A stretch of DNA of 64,000 nt from JAVZJR01 sp964435235 (GCA_964435235.1 CAYSXZ010000047.1:8369-72368); one strand, 5' to 3'. Counted from the first letter of the stretch, positions 7,626 through 15,945 are shown. The notes: generated by a model from the letters alone, not told the origin. Translations and numbers: made by a program.

Positions 7626-9497
7626 ATGGGTAAGATAATCGGAATAGATTTAGGAACATCAAATTCAGCAGCAGCATTTTTGGAAGGAGGAAGACCAAGG
7701 ATAATACCGAGCGCTGAAGGCGCATCACAGTACGGAAAATCTTTCCCAAGCTATGTTGCCTTTACAAAGGACGGACAGAGACTTGTAGGAGAGCCGGCAA
7801 GGAGACAGATGGTTGCAAATCCAGAAGGAACTGTGACCGCTTTCAAGAGAAAGATGGGAACGACGTACAAATATAATATATTTGGAAAGGAGTACACCCC
7901 GCAAGAACTTTCTGCCATTCTTCTTCAAAAAATAAAAAGAGATGCAGAGGAATTCATAGGGGAAAAAATCGAGAAGGCAGTGATAACAGTCCCAGCGTAT
8001 TTTAACGATAATCAGAGGCAGGCGACAAAGGATGCTGGAAGGATTGCTGGATTGGAAGTTGTTCGACTTGTAAACGAACCAACAGCAGCATGTCTTGCTT
8101 ACGGATTAGATAAAGCACAGAAAGAGATGAAAATTCTTGTTTTCGACCTTGGAGGAGGAACGCTGGATGTAACCATCATGGAGTTTGGCGGTGGGGTATT
8201 TGAGGTTAAAGCAACTGCAGGAGACACCCAACTTGGAGGAACAGACATGGACAAAATCATAGCGGAGTTTCTCACAGATGAATTCAGAAAGCAAACCGGT
8301 GCTGATGTTTCAAAAGATAAGCAGGCGCAGAATAGAATCTTAGAAGCTGCTGAGAAGGCTAAGATAGAACTTTCAACAACGCTTGAAACAGAAATTAATC
8401 TTCCATTCCTTACATCTGTAAAGGGAGAGCCAAAGCATTTCACATATAAACTTACTCGAGCGAAGCTTGAGGACCTCATAAGACCGATTATAGAGAGGTG
8501 TAGGAACCCGGTCGAGAGAGCATTGCGAGATGCAAAACTATCCCCAGGGGATATAGATAAAATAATACTAGTTGGCGGGCCAACAAGAATGCCCATAGTG
8601 CAGAAATTTGTTGAGGATACCATAGGGAAAAAAGTCGAGAGAGGGGTCGACCCAATGGAATGTGTTGCTATGGGCGCAGCGATTCAGGGCGGCGTTCTAT
8701 CTGGTGAGGTAAAGGATATTGTCCTTCTTGACGTTACGCCGTTATCTCTCGGAATAGAGACGTTGGGCGGAATCGCAACAAAATTGATCGAGAGGAACAC
8801 AACCATTCCGACGAGAAGGACGCAGATATTCACGACTGCAGCAGATATGCAGACAAGCGTTGAGATACATGTTGTTCAGGGTGAGAGACCGATGGCAAAG
8901 GACAATGTCTCACTTGGAAGATTTGTACTTAGTGGAATCCCTCCTGCGCCTCGTGGTGTCCCTCAGATCGAAGTGACCTATGACATAGATGCAAACGGAA
9001 TACTCACTGTTACAGCTGTTGATAAGGCAACTGGAAAGAAACAGGACATGAGGATTGTAGCGCCACAAAAGATGAGCGAGGAGGAAATAAAGGCAAAGAT
9101 GAAGGAAGCGGAACAGTATGCGGAAGAAGACAGAAAGGCATTAGAGCTTGCTCAGGCAAAGAATGACGCTGAGTCGATGATATACACTGCAAACAAAACG
9201 ATCGATGAATTTAAAGATAAACTAACAGAAGGCCAGAAGAAGGAGATAGAAGAAGCGTCAGCTAAGGTAAGGAGCGCTATCGCGAGCAATGATATTGCAA
9301 ATATAAGAAACGAGATGGAGGCTCTCAAAAAATTACTCGAAAAGGTTGGTGCATCCTTCTACAGTGGTGGTCCAGGTATGGGTGGAACAGGACCGACCGG
9401 AACTGGTGGGGAGGAAACCACTTCGCCAGGAGGCGGAACAGGAGGATCAACGCCTGGTTCTGAAGCTGGATGGGAGGACACTGGGTCAAAAGGATGA
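7626..9497 (+). CDS. dnaK: Chaperone DnaK (Hsp70)
   Basis: A 623-residue Hsp70. The nucleotide-binding domain begins GIDLGTSNSAAAFLEGG, with LVFDLGGGTLDVTIMEFGGG and the ILVGGPTRMP loop. The substrate-binding domain follows from DVTPLSLGIETLGG. The C-terminal lid is followed by a Gly/Thr/Ser-rich tail instead of a conserved EEVD-like end. It refolds proteins with DnaJ and GrpE, encoded on either side. The ATG at 7626 lies after GGTGG; an in-frame GTG at 7617 overlaps the end of grpE and is less likely. Length is normal for the family. Confidence 0.95.
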   Translation: MGKIIGIDLGTSNSAAAFLEGGRPRIIPSAEGASQYGKSFPSYVAFTKDGQRLVGEPARRQMVANPEGTVTAFKRKMGTTYKYNIFGKEYTPQELSAILLQKIKRDAEEFIGEKIEKAVITVPAYFNDNQRQATKDAGRIAGLEVVRLVNEPTAACLAYGLDKAQKEMKILVFDLGGGTLDVTIMEFGGGVFEVKATAGDTQLGGTDMDKIIAEFLTDEFRKQTGADVSKDKQAQNRILEAAEKAKIELSTTLETEINLPFLTSVKGEPKHFTYKLTRAKLEDLIRPIIERCRNPVERALRDAKLSPGDIDKIILVGGPTRMPIVQKFVEDTIGKKVERGVDPMECVAMGAAIQGGVLSGEVKDIVLLDVTPLSLGIETLGGIATKLIERNTTIPTRRTQIFTTAADMQTSVEIHVVQGERPMAKDNVSLGRFVLSGIPPAPRGVPQIEVTYDIDANGILTVTAVDKATGKKQDMRIVAPQKMSEEEIKAKMKEAEQYAEEDRKALELAQAKNDAESMIYTANKTIDEFKDKLTEGQKKEIEEASAKVRSAIASNDIANIRNEMEALKKLLEKVGASFYSGGPGMGGTGPTGTGGEETTSPGGGTGGSTPGSEAGWEDTGSKG

Positions 9498-9509
9498 AGG
9501 TGAGACTGA

Positions 9510-10631
9510 GTGGCAACAAAGAAGGATTATTACGAAGTTCTTGGAGTTCCAAGGAACGCAACAAAGGACGATATCAAAAGAGCGTACAGAAGGCTCGCTA
9601 TGCAATACCATCCAGACAGGAACAAATCTCCTGATGCAGAAGAAAAGTTCAAGGAGATAAGCGAGGCATACGCTGTTCTAAGCGATGACCAAAAGCGCGC
9701 CGAGTATGACATGTATGGTCATGCCGGCTTTGATAGAATGTATTCCACAGAGGATATATTCAGAAGTGCAAACTTCAGAGATTTTGAGGACCTTTTCAGG
9801 AGTATGGGCTTTGGGGAGGACCCATTCGACCTATTCGGTTCGATGTTTGGATTTGGAAGGGAAGGAAGGGTAAGAAGCTATGACATAGGTGCGGACCTTC
9901 AGATGGAAGTTGAAATAACTCTTGAGGAGGCTGCAAGGGGAACAAAGAGGACGTTATCTTATATGAGGAACGCACCTTGCTCGAAGTGCAAGGGAAGCGG
10001 TGCAGAACCAGGAACAGGATTAAGGACATGCAGCAAGTGCGGAGGGAGAGGGCAGATAAGGAGCACAAAAAGAATGGGCTTCATGACATTTACCTCTGTT
10101 TCAACATGTCCTCAGTGCAAAGGAACCGGGCAATCTTACGAGAAACCGTGTAGCGAGTGTAGAGGAACTGGAAGAAAAAGGATAACCCAGGATTTAAGCA
10201 TCGATATCCCACCAGGTGTTCGTGATGGAATGCGCCTTCGCCTTCCTGGATATGGTGAATATGGTAAGGATAGGACAGGAACTCTCTATGTTTATGTTAG
10301 GATTGCAAGGCATAAAATATTTGAGAGAAAAGGGGACAATCTTTTTGTTACGGTGCCAATAAGTTTCACTCAAGCTGCGCTAGGAGCAGAGATAGAGGTA
10401 CCCACTTTGTTCGGAAAGACGCACCTAAGAATTCCAGAAGGAACGCAATCGCATTCAGAGTTCGTAATTCGAAATGAAGGGATGCCTCACTTTAACAGCA
10501 GGGAACGTGGCGATCTTATTGTAAAAGTTGTCGTAGAGGTCCCAAAGAAGTTGACAAAGAAGCAAAGGGAACTCCTAAAACAATTCGAAGAAGAATCTGG
10601 GAAGAAGAGATGGTTTTTCGGGATTTTCTGA
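9510..10631 (+). CDS. dnaJ: Chaperone DnaJ (Hsp40, class A)
   Basis: A 373-residue type A DnaJ. The J domain (about 4-70) has the HPD motif in AMQYHPDRN. A G/F region rich in FGEDPFDLFGSMFGFGRE follows, then four CxxCxGxG zinc repeats (CSKCKGSG, CSKCGGRG, CPQCKGTG, CSECRGTG) and the two C-terminal substrate-binding barrels. It stimulates DnaK ATPase and delivers clients. The start is GTG at 9510, 12 nt after the dnaK stop and just after an AAGGTGAG site; no better ATG exists before the J domain. It ends the chaperone operon. Confidence 0.95.
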   Translation: MATKKDYYEVLGVPRNATKDDIKRAYRRLAMQYHPDRNKSPDAEEKFKEISEAYAVLSDDQKRAEYDMYGHAGFDRMYSTEDIFRSANFRDFEDLFRSMGFGEDPFDLFGSMFGFGREGRVRSYDIGADLQMEVEITLEEAARGTKRTLSYMRNAPCSKCKGSGAEPGTGLRTCSKCGGRGQIRSTKRMGFMTFTSVSTCPQCKGTGQSYEKPCSECRGTGRKRITQDLSIDIPPGVRDGMRLRLPGYGEYGKDRTGTLYVYVRIARHKIFERKGDNLFVTVPISFTQAALGAEIEVPTLFGKTHLRIPEGTQSHSEFVIRNEGMPHFNSRERGDLIVKVVVEVPKKLTKKQRELLKQFEEESGKKRWFFGIF

Positions 10632-10633
10632 GA

Positions 10634-11330
10634 TCAGATAAAATCTGAGATATCGACAACCTTCAGCTTTGTCGGATAACGGACTTCTTTCTTATCCGGA
10701 ACGAAAAGAAGCTTTTCATTCGCCTTAACATTTTCAAGGTTTTTCTCAGCCTTTTCGATATCCGTCTTGTCTATTTTCTTCCATTTTATCTCAACAGCCA
10801 CCTTGGGTTTCTTGAATTTCAGCAGATAAGCGTCCACGTCATAGTCGCTTGCTTCCACTATCGTTTCATCCAAGCCAAGCCGCTCTGCAAGAAACTCCCT
10901 TATGCCGTCTTCAACCAGGCGTGGTATAAGCTCTCCAGTATTATGAAGGGCAGCTTTTACTTCTTCATCAGAGTAAGAGTCGTTCAATTGTTTTATAACT
11001 AACATCAAAACCAAATAGTGGCTGAAATGCTTCAAGTGCCTCCTCAGTACCTCTATTGGATTTGTTGATCCATCTAGTAAAAAGAAAAAGCATGACCTTC
11101 CTTTCAAGATCTATTTTTGGAGGTCTACCTCGCTCCCGGTCTTCTCTTTGAATCATTTCGACTGCTTTCTTTACATAAACAGAGAGATTTCTTAGGCGTT
11201 CTTTTACTTTCTCCCTTTTCTTTTCCCATTCTGAGTAAGGATACTCCTTTTCTCTCCCCTTAAAGTATCTCTCACGAACTTCATCCAAAACTTCAAGGAG
11301 CTCTTTTGCTCTTTTTTTCGTGATCATCAT
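10634..11330 (-). pseudogene. Chimeric remnant: transposase N-terminus joined to a nuclease-like C-terminus
   Basis: Two overlapping minus-strand frames read as one decayed gene. Frame one (ATG at 11330 to a stop at 10968) resembles the N-terminus of an archaeal transposase (RGRPPKIDLERKVMLFLF, then YKTIERL). Deleting one T near 10982 lets it continue as YSDEEVKAALHN in the second frame. After ALHN the protein changes character: it continues into a region with DVDAYLL and VAVEIKWKK, the D...ExK pattern of the PD-(D/E)XK C-terminus found on archaeal AAA ATPases. A deletion probably fused two broken mobile genes. Similarity is from memory of these families. It converges on dnaJ with a 2 bp gap. 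Confidence 0.55.
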
Positions 11331-11359
11331 GCGATTATATCGAACAGAAAGGTTTTTAA

Positions 11360-11380
11360 AGTATATACTTAATATATACT
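11360..11380. promoter_or_regulatory. Palindrome upstream of DUF2080 gene
   Basis: Perfect 8-bp arms AGTATATA and TATATACT around a 5-nt centre, ending 3 nt before the ATG at 11384 and 30 nt before the divergent start at 11330. It could be a shared promoter/operator for the divergent pair or simply AT-rich promoter DNA. Confidence 0.4.
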
Positions 11381-11383
11381 ATT

Positions 11384-11542
11384 ATGAGAAAGATGAATAT
11401 CAAGGAAAGAACAGAAATAAAAGTGACAGGAATACTTGGTTTTCTTGAAAAGCGAGTTACTCCTTTCGGTAATGGAGCAAAGGTGGATTGCCCCAAAGAG
11501 TTCATCGGACGGCGGGTTTATCTAATTATCTGCAGAGACTAG
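11384..11542 (+). CDS. DUF2080-type transposon-associated small protein
   Basis: A 52-residue protein. It has the pattern I associate with DUF2080 proteins encoded beside archaeal insertion elements: a short strand region (ERTEIKVTGILGFLEKRVTP), FGNGAKVDCPKEFIGRRV and a hydrophobic end, LIICRD. The start follows a TATA-like palindrome with no Shine-Dalgarno site. It stands just before an IS5-like transposase gene on the same strand. The fold resembles small SpoVT/AbrB-like DNA-binding proteins, so a regulatory or accessory role in transposition is plausible but unproven. Confidence 0.6.
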   Translation: MRKMNIKERTEIKVTGILGFLEKRVTPFGNGAKVDCPKEFIGRRVYLIICRD

Positions 11543-11655
11543 AAATTATTTTTGTCCCAAAGCCCGGATTTACTGTAAGCATAAAGGCCAAGGAGGTTCT
11601 TTGACCAGTTCCTCCATTGGGGCCAGTGGCGTAAACCTCCTACGCCGATGATAAA

Positions 11656-12593
11656 ATGATAGTATGGCAAATATATAATAAGCATTTGGTGGACAGGATT
11701 ACTAGGCTCTGGGATTTTTCTTTCCTTGAAACATGGGATGAAGATCTCAGGAAGATGAATGCCTTGAAAGTTGGCAGACCATTCAAATTTCCAATTGCTT
11801 TTATTCTCTTCCTTGCTCTTCTGAAAGTTACCTATGGCATGCCATACAGGAGCCTCGAAGCCATGCTTATTGGACTTAGGCAATTGAGTAGGAAAATTCA
11901 GGTTCCGGATTTCACAACTATATTTCGAAGAGTAGAAAAACTTGTGATACAGATTCATGAAAAAAAGTCCCTTCAGAAGTCATTAACGCGATAAGGGAAG
12001 GACATGCAAAAGTTGCAATTGACAGTTCTGGCTTATCCGTAACCTGCAGGGGAGAATGGCTGAGATACAAGCACAAGGATGGAAAGATTGCATGCAGAAA
12101 GGGGTTTGTCAAAATTCATATCAGTGTTGATATTTTCAGAGGTACAATTCTAGGAGTTGAGATAACAGATGAAAAGGCTTCTGGTAGTTCTGCCTTGCCC
12201 TCCTTAACCTATCAGTCAAAGGAAGTTGCAGATATTGATGCAGAATTTATGGATGGTGCCTATGATACATATGAAAATTTTAGGGAACTTGATGCGATGG
12301 GTATAAAACCAGTGATAAAACCAAGAAAAACTGGCATCGTCATTAGCTCTAGCCATGGCTATGTTGCAGGCAGGAGAAGCCTGTATATTCACGAGATAAA
12401 AAAGCATGGATATGACTATTGGAAAAAGAAGCACAACTACGGCTGCAGATGGTTAGCAGAAGTTGGTTTCTCAAGCTTCAAGCGGAGGTTTGAGGAGAGT
12501 TTGATGAGCAAGAAATTTAAAAATATGGTAAACGAGGCAAAATTGAAGGTTATGGCCTACAATATGATTACAAATTGGCCAAGGGGATGGTGA
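11656..12593 (+). CDS. IS5-family-like DDE transposase in two frames
   Basis: Frame one (from ATG 11656) encodes about 103 residues with a helical N-terminal domain (GRPFKFPIAFILFLALLKVT, YGMPYRSLEAML). The catalytic part continues in the -1 frame without a stop to 12593. The DDE residues are visible as VAIDSSGLSV (first Asp), DIDAEFMDGAYDTYENF (second Asp) and RWLAEVGFSSFKRRFEE (Glu with the YREK-like pattern). The frames join exactly at A AAA AAG (11961-11967), the canonical -1 slippery heptamer in the zero frame. Total product is about 312 residues, a normal length. It may be an active element using programmed frameshifting, or a copy with one base lost. Confidence 0.75.
11961..11967 (+). 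promoter_or_regulatory. Candidate -1 ribosomal frameshift site (A AAA AAG)
   Basis: In the zero frame the codons read gaA AAA AAG. A -1 slip leads straight into GTC CCT TCA, the correct continuation of the transposase. TCCCTT immediately after can pair with AAGGGA about 20 nt downstream (near 11992-11998), a possible weak stimulatory hairpin. Confidence 0.5.
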
Positions 12594-12703
12594 ATTTTGC
12601 AGTTTTAGCAGTTGATTTAGCAACTAAGAGAAACAATTATGCAACAGAGTAACTGTTCTAGATCGAAAAAGGATTTTTAAATCTAATTGTAGATATATCC
12701 ATC

Positions 12704-13114
12704 ATGAGATTGGAGATAAAAAATGGTGCTGCAAAATTCGAAACAATAATATCCGAAACACAAAAAAACATCGAGTCAGAAATTGACGTCGATGTTAGCA
12801 GGGGCAATGAAATGCTTGGCGTCGAAGAATCAACTGTGTTGTATAATCTGAAAGGTGCTATTTTCTTCGAGAAGAACGATAAAGATATAATTGCTGATGT
12901 AAGAACAAAATCAAAGCCAGCAGATAATTTCGTGATTTATTTAGTTATCGTAGCGCTAATCGGGCTATTTACACTCGTTGGTTTCATTTTGTTTCCTATC
13001 ATACTATGGCTGGTAGAAGAATCTGAGAGAAAAAAAGCCGAAAAAGAACTTGTAAAAGTTTTGTGGAGATCGGTAAAATACGCTGCTGAAAGGCAGAAAT
13101 TAGAAGTAAGGTGA
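12704..13114 (+). CDS. Hypothetical membrane protein
   Basis: A 136-residue protein I do not recognise. Residues 1-75 are hydrophilic and beta-rich, 80-110 form one long or two short membrane helices (FVIYLVIVALIGLFTLVGFI), and the C-terminus is a basic helix. It is probably leaderless: TATA-like TTTTTAAATC is near 12674-12683 and the ATG is at 12704. The next membrane protein gene follows 4 bp later, so the two are likely co-transcribed. Both lie in an island with transposase remnants and could be cargo or resident genes. Confidence 0.5.
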   Translation: MRLEIKNGAAKFETIISETQKNIESEIDVDVSRGNEMLGVEESTVLYNLKGAIFFEKNDKDIIADVRTKSKPADNFVIYLVIVALIGLFTLVGFILFPIILWLVEESERKKAEKELVKVLWRSVKYAAERQKLEVR

Positions 13115-13118
13115 AAAA

Positions 13119-13595
13119 GTGGGTGGCATAAACTTAAAGGCTCTTCTTTTATCGTCTATTTTAACAATTCTTATGGAAGTAATCTCCCAACTTTTTTTGG
13201 TTTGGGTTCTTAGGGATCTCTTAATTTTATTTTTGATCTGTTTGCCTTTTTTGCATTTCTTCTTTGCTTTTGTGTTATTACCAGCCATCACAGCCTTTTT
13301 GTATTATAAGTTCAACAACTCATCGATAAGCGTTACAGAAGGTTCAATCGCTGGCGCTTGTTATTTTATTGGAGTAGTAGTAATTAGCATGATTTTACTT
13401 GTATTTATACCTGCGCTGTTGGGGCTTAATAAAAAAACACCCATCTTGTCTTCGTTGACCTACGACTTGCCCATAGCTCTCATTTGCGTTGGCGGGAAAT
13501 TGATCCTTTCTGTTGCGTCTGGAGCTGTTGTTGGCGCTCTTTTTGGCAGAAAAAAAGAGGAAATGGCAAAAAAAGCTTGGGAGGATACGTGGTGA
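13119..13595 (+). CDS. Hypothetical multi-pass membrane protein
   Basis: A 158-residue protein with about four hydrophobic segments (near 8-28, 32-60, 78-105 and 122-142) and a basic C-terminus. No family is recognised. The GTG start at 13119 has AAGGTGA 6-12 nt upstream, overlapping the end of the previous gene. Glycine-rich helices (SVASGAVVGALFG) at the C-terminal end resemble small DUF-type integral proteins that pack as helical bundles. Function unknown. Confidence 0.5.
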   Translation: MGGINLKALLLSSILTILMEVISQLFLVWVLRDLLILFLICLPFLHFFFAFVLLPAITAFLYYKFNNSSISVTEGSIAGACYFIGVVVISMILLVFIPALLGLNKKTPILSSLTYDLPIALICVGGKLILSVASGAVVGALFGRKKEEMAKKAWEDTW

Positions 13596-13823
13596 TGCCT
13601 TCTCAAATCGAAGAACTTTTTCTGATCCTGAAAAGTAGTTTAGGGTAATCAGCTTATAAAAAAGCCGGCCAGTTTTATGATTAATACGAAAGCAAAAACA
13701 GCGATTATCAAGACCTTTGGATCTATCTCAAATCCACCAAGTCTAATATCTGGTGAGAGTGTATTATCCCGAAATAAGTTCCTCTCGATAAAAAGAGAAG
13801 AACTTCGGATTTCTCAGGAATAC

Positions 13824-13982
13824 ATGAAAAAGTTAAACCTGAGGAAAATCCGATGGATATTGAGAGAGATGAAGAAAGGTGAACTATCTGTTTATCAGAT
13901 AGCAAAACTTCAGAACGTATCCCAAAGATGGGTGAGGCAGCTACCAAGAAAATATGCCAACATCCCGTTTTTAGGACAAAAA
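13824..13982 (+). pseudogene. Transposase/integrase helix-turn-helix remnant
   Basis: An in-frame segment from ATG 13824 reads MKKLNLRKIRWILREMKK, then LSVYQIAKLQNVSQRWVRQL. This is the N-terminal HTH typical of archaeal IS481-like/ISNCY transposases. The catalytic domain is absent. The frame stays open into the following membrane protein gene, which would make a spurious fusion from 13677. It is a broken transposase fragment just upstream of an unrelated gene. Confidence 0.5.
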
Positions 13983-13988
13983 GAAACA

Positions 13989-13997
13989 CTTATAAAT
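13989..13997 (+). promoter_or_regulatory. TATA-like box
   Basis: CTTATAAAT centred about 29 nt before the ATG at 14022, supporting that start over the longer open frame. Confidence 0.45.
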
Positions 13998-14021
13998 CTC
14001 ACAATTAATAGCTTAGATGTG

Positions 14022-14474
14022 ATGACTATGAATATTGGAAAGGCGTTTGGTTTGGCAAAACTACCTGTCCTGGCTATTATTGGACTTGGGTTATTGGCGT
14101 CATTGATAAGCGTGGTCCCAATAGTTCAATTTTTAATGTGCCTATTAGGGTTACCATTGCTCATCATCAGCATTATCCTGTACGCCTATATAGGTTATCT
14201 CATCGCAAAAGGAGGCCTTGAGATAGTCGACAGCGCAGCAATTGGTGCGCTTACCGCTCTTGTGTCCGGAGTTATAGGCATGATAATTTCGTTAGTTGCA
14301 AGTATGCTTGGTATGGGAGTCGACGTGGCAACCGGAGGCGATGTTGCAAGTAGCGCTCTTGGCGTTGGAATTGGGGTTATCGCTTCAATAATTGGAATCA
14401 TAATAAAAATGATAATTGGTGCGGTAATCGCAGTGATCGGACATATTATCGGCGGCGCTGCTATGAAGAAGTAA
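14022..14474 (+). CDS. Hypothetical glycine-rich membrane protein
   Basis: A 150-residue hydrophobic protein with about four membrane helices: LPVLAIIGLGLLASLISVV, FLMCLLGLPLLIISIILYAY, AAIGALTALVSGVIGMIISL and a final GVGIGVIASIIGIIIKMIIG segment. The open frame extends upstream to 13677, but that part encodes a transposase HTH fragment. The ATG at 14022 (or 14028) is preferred because a TATA box sits 29 nt upstream, as for other leaderless genes here. It looks like small archaeal DUF5518-type membrane proteins, but I am not sure of the family. Function unknown. Confidence 0.5.
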   Translation: MTMNIGKAFGLAKLPVLAIIGLGLLASLISVVPIVQFLMCLLGLPLLIISIILYAYIGYLIAKGGLEIVDSAAIGALTALVSGVIGMIISLVASMLGMGVDVATGGDVASSALGVGIGVIASIIGIIIKMIIGAVIAVIGHIIGGAAMKK

Positions 14475-14507
14475 TTTTTTTTCTTTTTCCTATTTTTTAA
14501 CTTATCT

Positions 14508-15428
14508 CTATTTGAGCCAATCTACAATCAGTGGAAGTAGGGGCTCTTCCTTGTTCTTTGTTGCATTAAATAAATCGGTACCGTGAGAAGAGATCCCATA
14601 ATATATCTTAAGCACCTTTTTATCAGATGGGGAATTTGCATGTATAGTATTCGCAGACACCATAGAATAACTGTCTTCAGAAGCAGCGACAATGTATAGC
14701 TCATGAAGATATGTTTGCGCCTCTTCGGTTATATCGAAATTGCGATACGCGGTGCCAGGCGAAATCATAACTACCTTCGCAACCTCACCGTGGCTCGCTG
14801 CATAATCTATTGCAATCGAGCTACCGATACTCGCGCCTACGAGATAATAAGTAGTAATTGACGGCCTTGAAACGCTAAGATAATCCTTAAGTGCACTCAA
14901 ATCGTTTTTTGATGCGCGAAAATCTCCTGTTTGAAATGCTTGATAGGTTCCTAGATTCGTGCTTTTTCCATGACCACGCATGTCCAGGGCTACTATATCC
15001 GCACCAGGAATAGCAGTATGAAGCAGGGGGATAAGCTCGTTATAACTATTTCTATCCTTACCCAATTGCGGTATTAGCACTATAACCTTTGTTGGTCTCG
15101 AATTCTGGTTAGAACCTGAGTAATACAACGTACCGTAAATCTTCCAACCATCTTTCGTCGTGAAGTATATTTCCTTGTGAGCTATAGCAGTCAGCGCATC
15201 GATCTCTGTAGTTGAAGATGGAGTTGTTCCACTTGTCTGCGTACCTTCATTAACAGTTTCATTACTGATTTCTCCAGCCTGTTGAATTTCAGTTTCGCTA
15301 ACTGTGATGTTTACAACAACAGGTGCTTCTTCCCCACTAACGCCTTCTCTCTGAGGAGTTATGCAACCAAACAGAAAGATAGGCAGAAACACCATCCATG
15401 CAACAAAGAAGATTTTATTCATACTCAT
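14508..15428 (-). CDS. Lipoprotein alpha/beta hydrolase
   Basis: A 306-residue secreted hydrolase. The N-terminus is a lipoprotein signal (hydrophobic stretch to residue 20, then LFGC), followed by a Ser/Thr-rich linker to about 85. The alpha/beta hydrolase domain has the nucleophile elbow GASIGS, a VALDMRGHGKS strand/turn, an acid candidate in ASEDSYS and a catalytic His candidate in SSHGTD. It would be anchored outside the membrane and cleave esters or peptides of unknown identity. It is a single gene, converging on the island and divergent from the RNA polymerase operon. Either of two nearby ATGs (15428, 15422) could start it. Confidence 0.75.
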   Translation of the reverse strand: MSMNKIFFVAWMVFLPIFLFGCITPQREGVSGEEAPVVVNITVSETEIQQAGEISNETVNEGTQTSGTTPSSTTEIDALTAIAHKEIYFTTKDGWKIYGTLYYSGSNQNSRPTKVIVLIPQLGKDRNSYNELIPLLHTAIPGADIVALDMRGHGKSTNLGTYQAFQTGDFRASKNDLSALKDYLSVSRPSITTYYLVGASIGSSIAIDYAASHGEVAKVVMISPGTAYRNFDITEEAQTYLHELYIVAASEDSYSMVSANTIHANSPSDKKVLKIYYGISSHGTDLFNATKNKEEPLLPLIVDWLK

Positions 15429-15577
15429 ACTCTTAGGTTAGGCTAATGCAAATTAAAAAACATTACTATCACCTTAGCAATATGGAATATGAAGCACCCA
15501 AACAAGCAATGGAATTTGCTGAGAATGATTCAAGCAGGGAAAGAGAAGATAGAAGGGCTCTTCTTAAAAAAGGCAGC

Positions 15578-15586
15578 TTTTTAAAT
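15578..15586 (+). promoter_or_regulatory. TATA-like box of the RNA polymerase operon
   Basis: CTTTTTAAAT about 95 nt before the rpoH start; with a start site 25-30 nt downstream this gives a leader of roughly 65-70 nt, unlike the leaderless genes nearby. Confidence 0.35.
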
Positions 15587-15630
15587 GTTTTTATCGAAAA
15601 TAAACGATACCTTAAGTCCAGAAGGTGCTA

Positions 15631-15645
15631 GTCTAAGGATTAGAC
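15631..15645 (+). promoter_or_regulatory. Inverted repeat in rpoH leader
   Basis: GTCTAA GGA TTAGAC, a perfect 6-bp stem with a 3-nt loop between the probable promoter and the rpoH start. The octamer GCTAGTCT that begins it recurs in the rpoH-rpoB gap (about 15950-15957). It may be a leader hairpin or operator; it is short enough to be chance. Confidence 0.3.
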
Positions 15646-15678
15646 CTTATAGTTTCACATAATTTTAGGTGATCCTGC

Positions 15679-15945
15679 TTGGGGAAAAAATCTAAAAAAA
15701 CAAAGGAGAAAAAAGCGGTGGATGTCCTTTCCTACCACCTTGTTCCTAAGATGGAGATAGTAAGCGAAAATGAAAAAAATCGAATCCTGCAGAAGTACGA
15801 AATAACACCAGAGCAACTTCCGAAGATGCTTACAAGCGATCCGTCTGTTATTGCACTAGGCGCAAAAAAAAGCGACGTTATAAAAATATATCGAGAGGAC
15901 AAGACTGGAAAGTATCTTGCTTATAAAATTGTGGTAGAAGGGTAG
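15679..15945 (+). CDS. rpoH: RNA polymerase subunit H (Rpb5 C-terminal homologue)
   Basis: An 88-residue archaeal RNA polymerase subunit H. The conserved block DVLSYHLVPKMEIVSENEKN is followed by LLKxYxIxxxQLPK-like KYEITPEQLPKML and the SDPSVIALGAKKSDVIKIYR segment. It sits at the jaw of the enzyme and starts the usual archaeal gene order H-B''-B'-A'-A''. The start appears to be TTG at 15679 with a GGTGA site at 15668-15672. A short lysine-rich N-terminal extension precedes the domain. Confidence 0.93.
   Translation: MGKKSKKTKEKKAVDVLSYHLVPKMEIVSENEKNRILQKYEITPEQLPKMLTSDPSVIALGAKKSDVIKIYREDKTGKYLAYKIVVEG

Larger units (their letters stand above)
11384..12593 (+). mobile_element. Insertion element with IS5-like transposase (ends not defined)
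   Basis: The DUF2080 gene and the IS5-like transposase lie together in an accessory island. I found no convincing terminal inverted repeats. CTAG occurs on both sides (11538-11541 and 12658-12661) and could be a target duplication of the 4-bp kind seen in IS5 relatives, but the adjoining bases are not clearly inverted repeats. A hairpin with GGAGGTT/AACCTCC arms (about 11593-11641) precedes the transposase. Boundaries given are those of the genes. Confidence 0.5.

Noticed and set aside
15446..15631. 61-codon plus-strand frame before rpoH
   Set aside because: Overlaps the probable promoter of the polymerase operon, has no ribosome site and no recognisable features.
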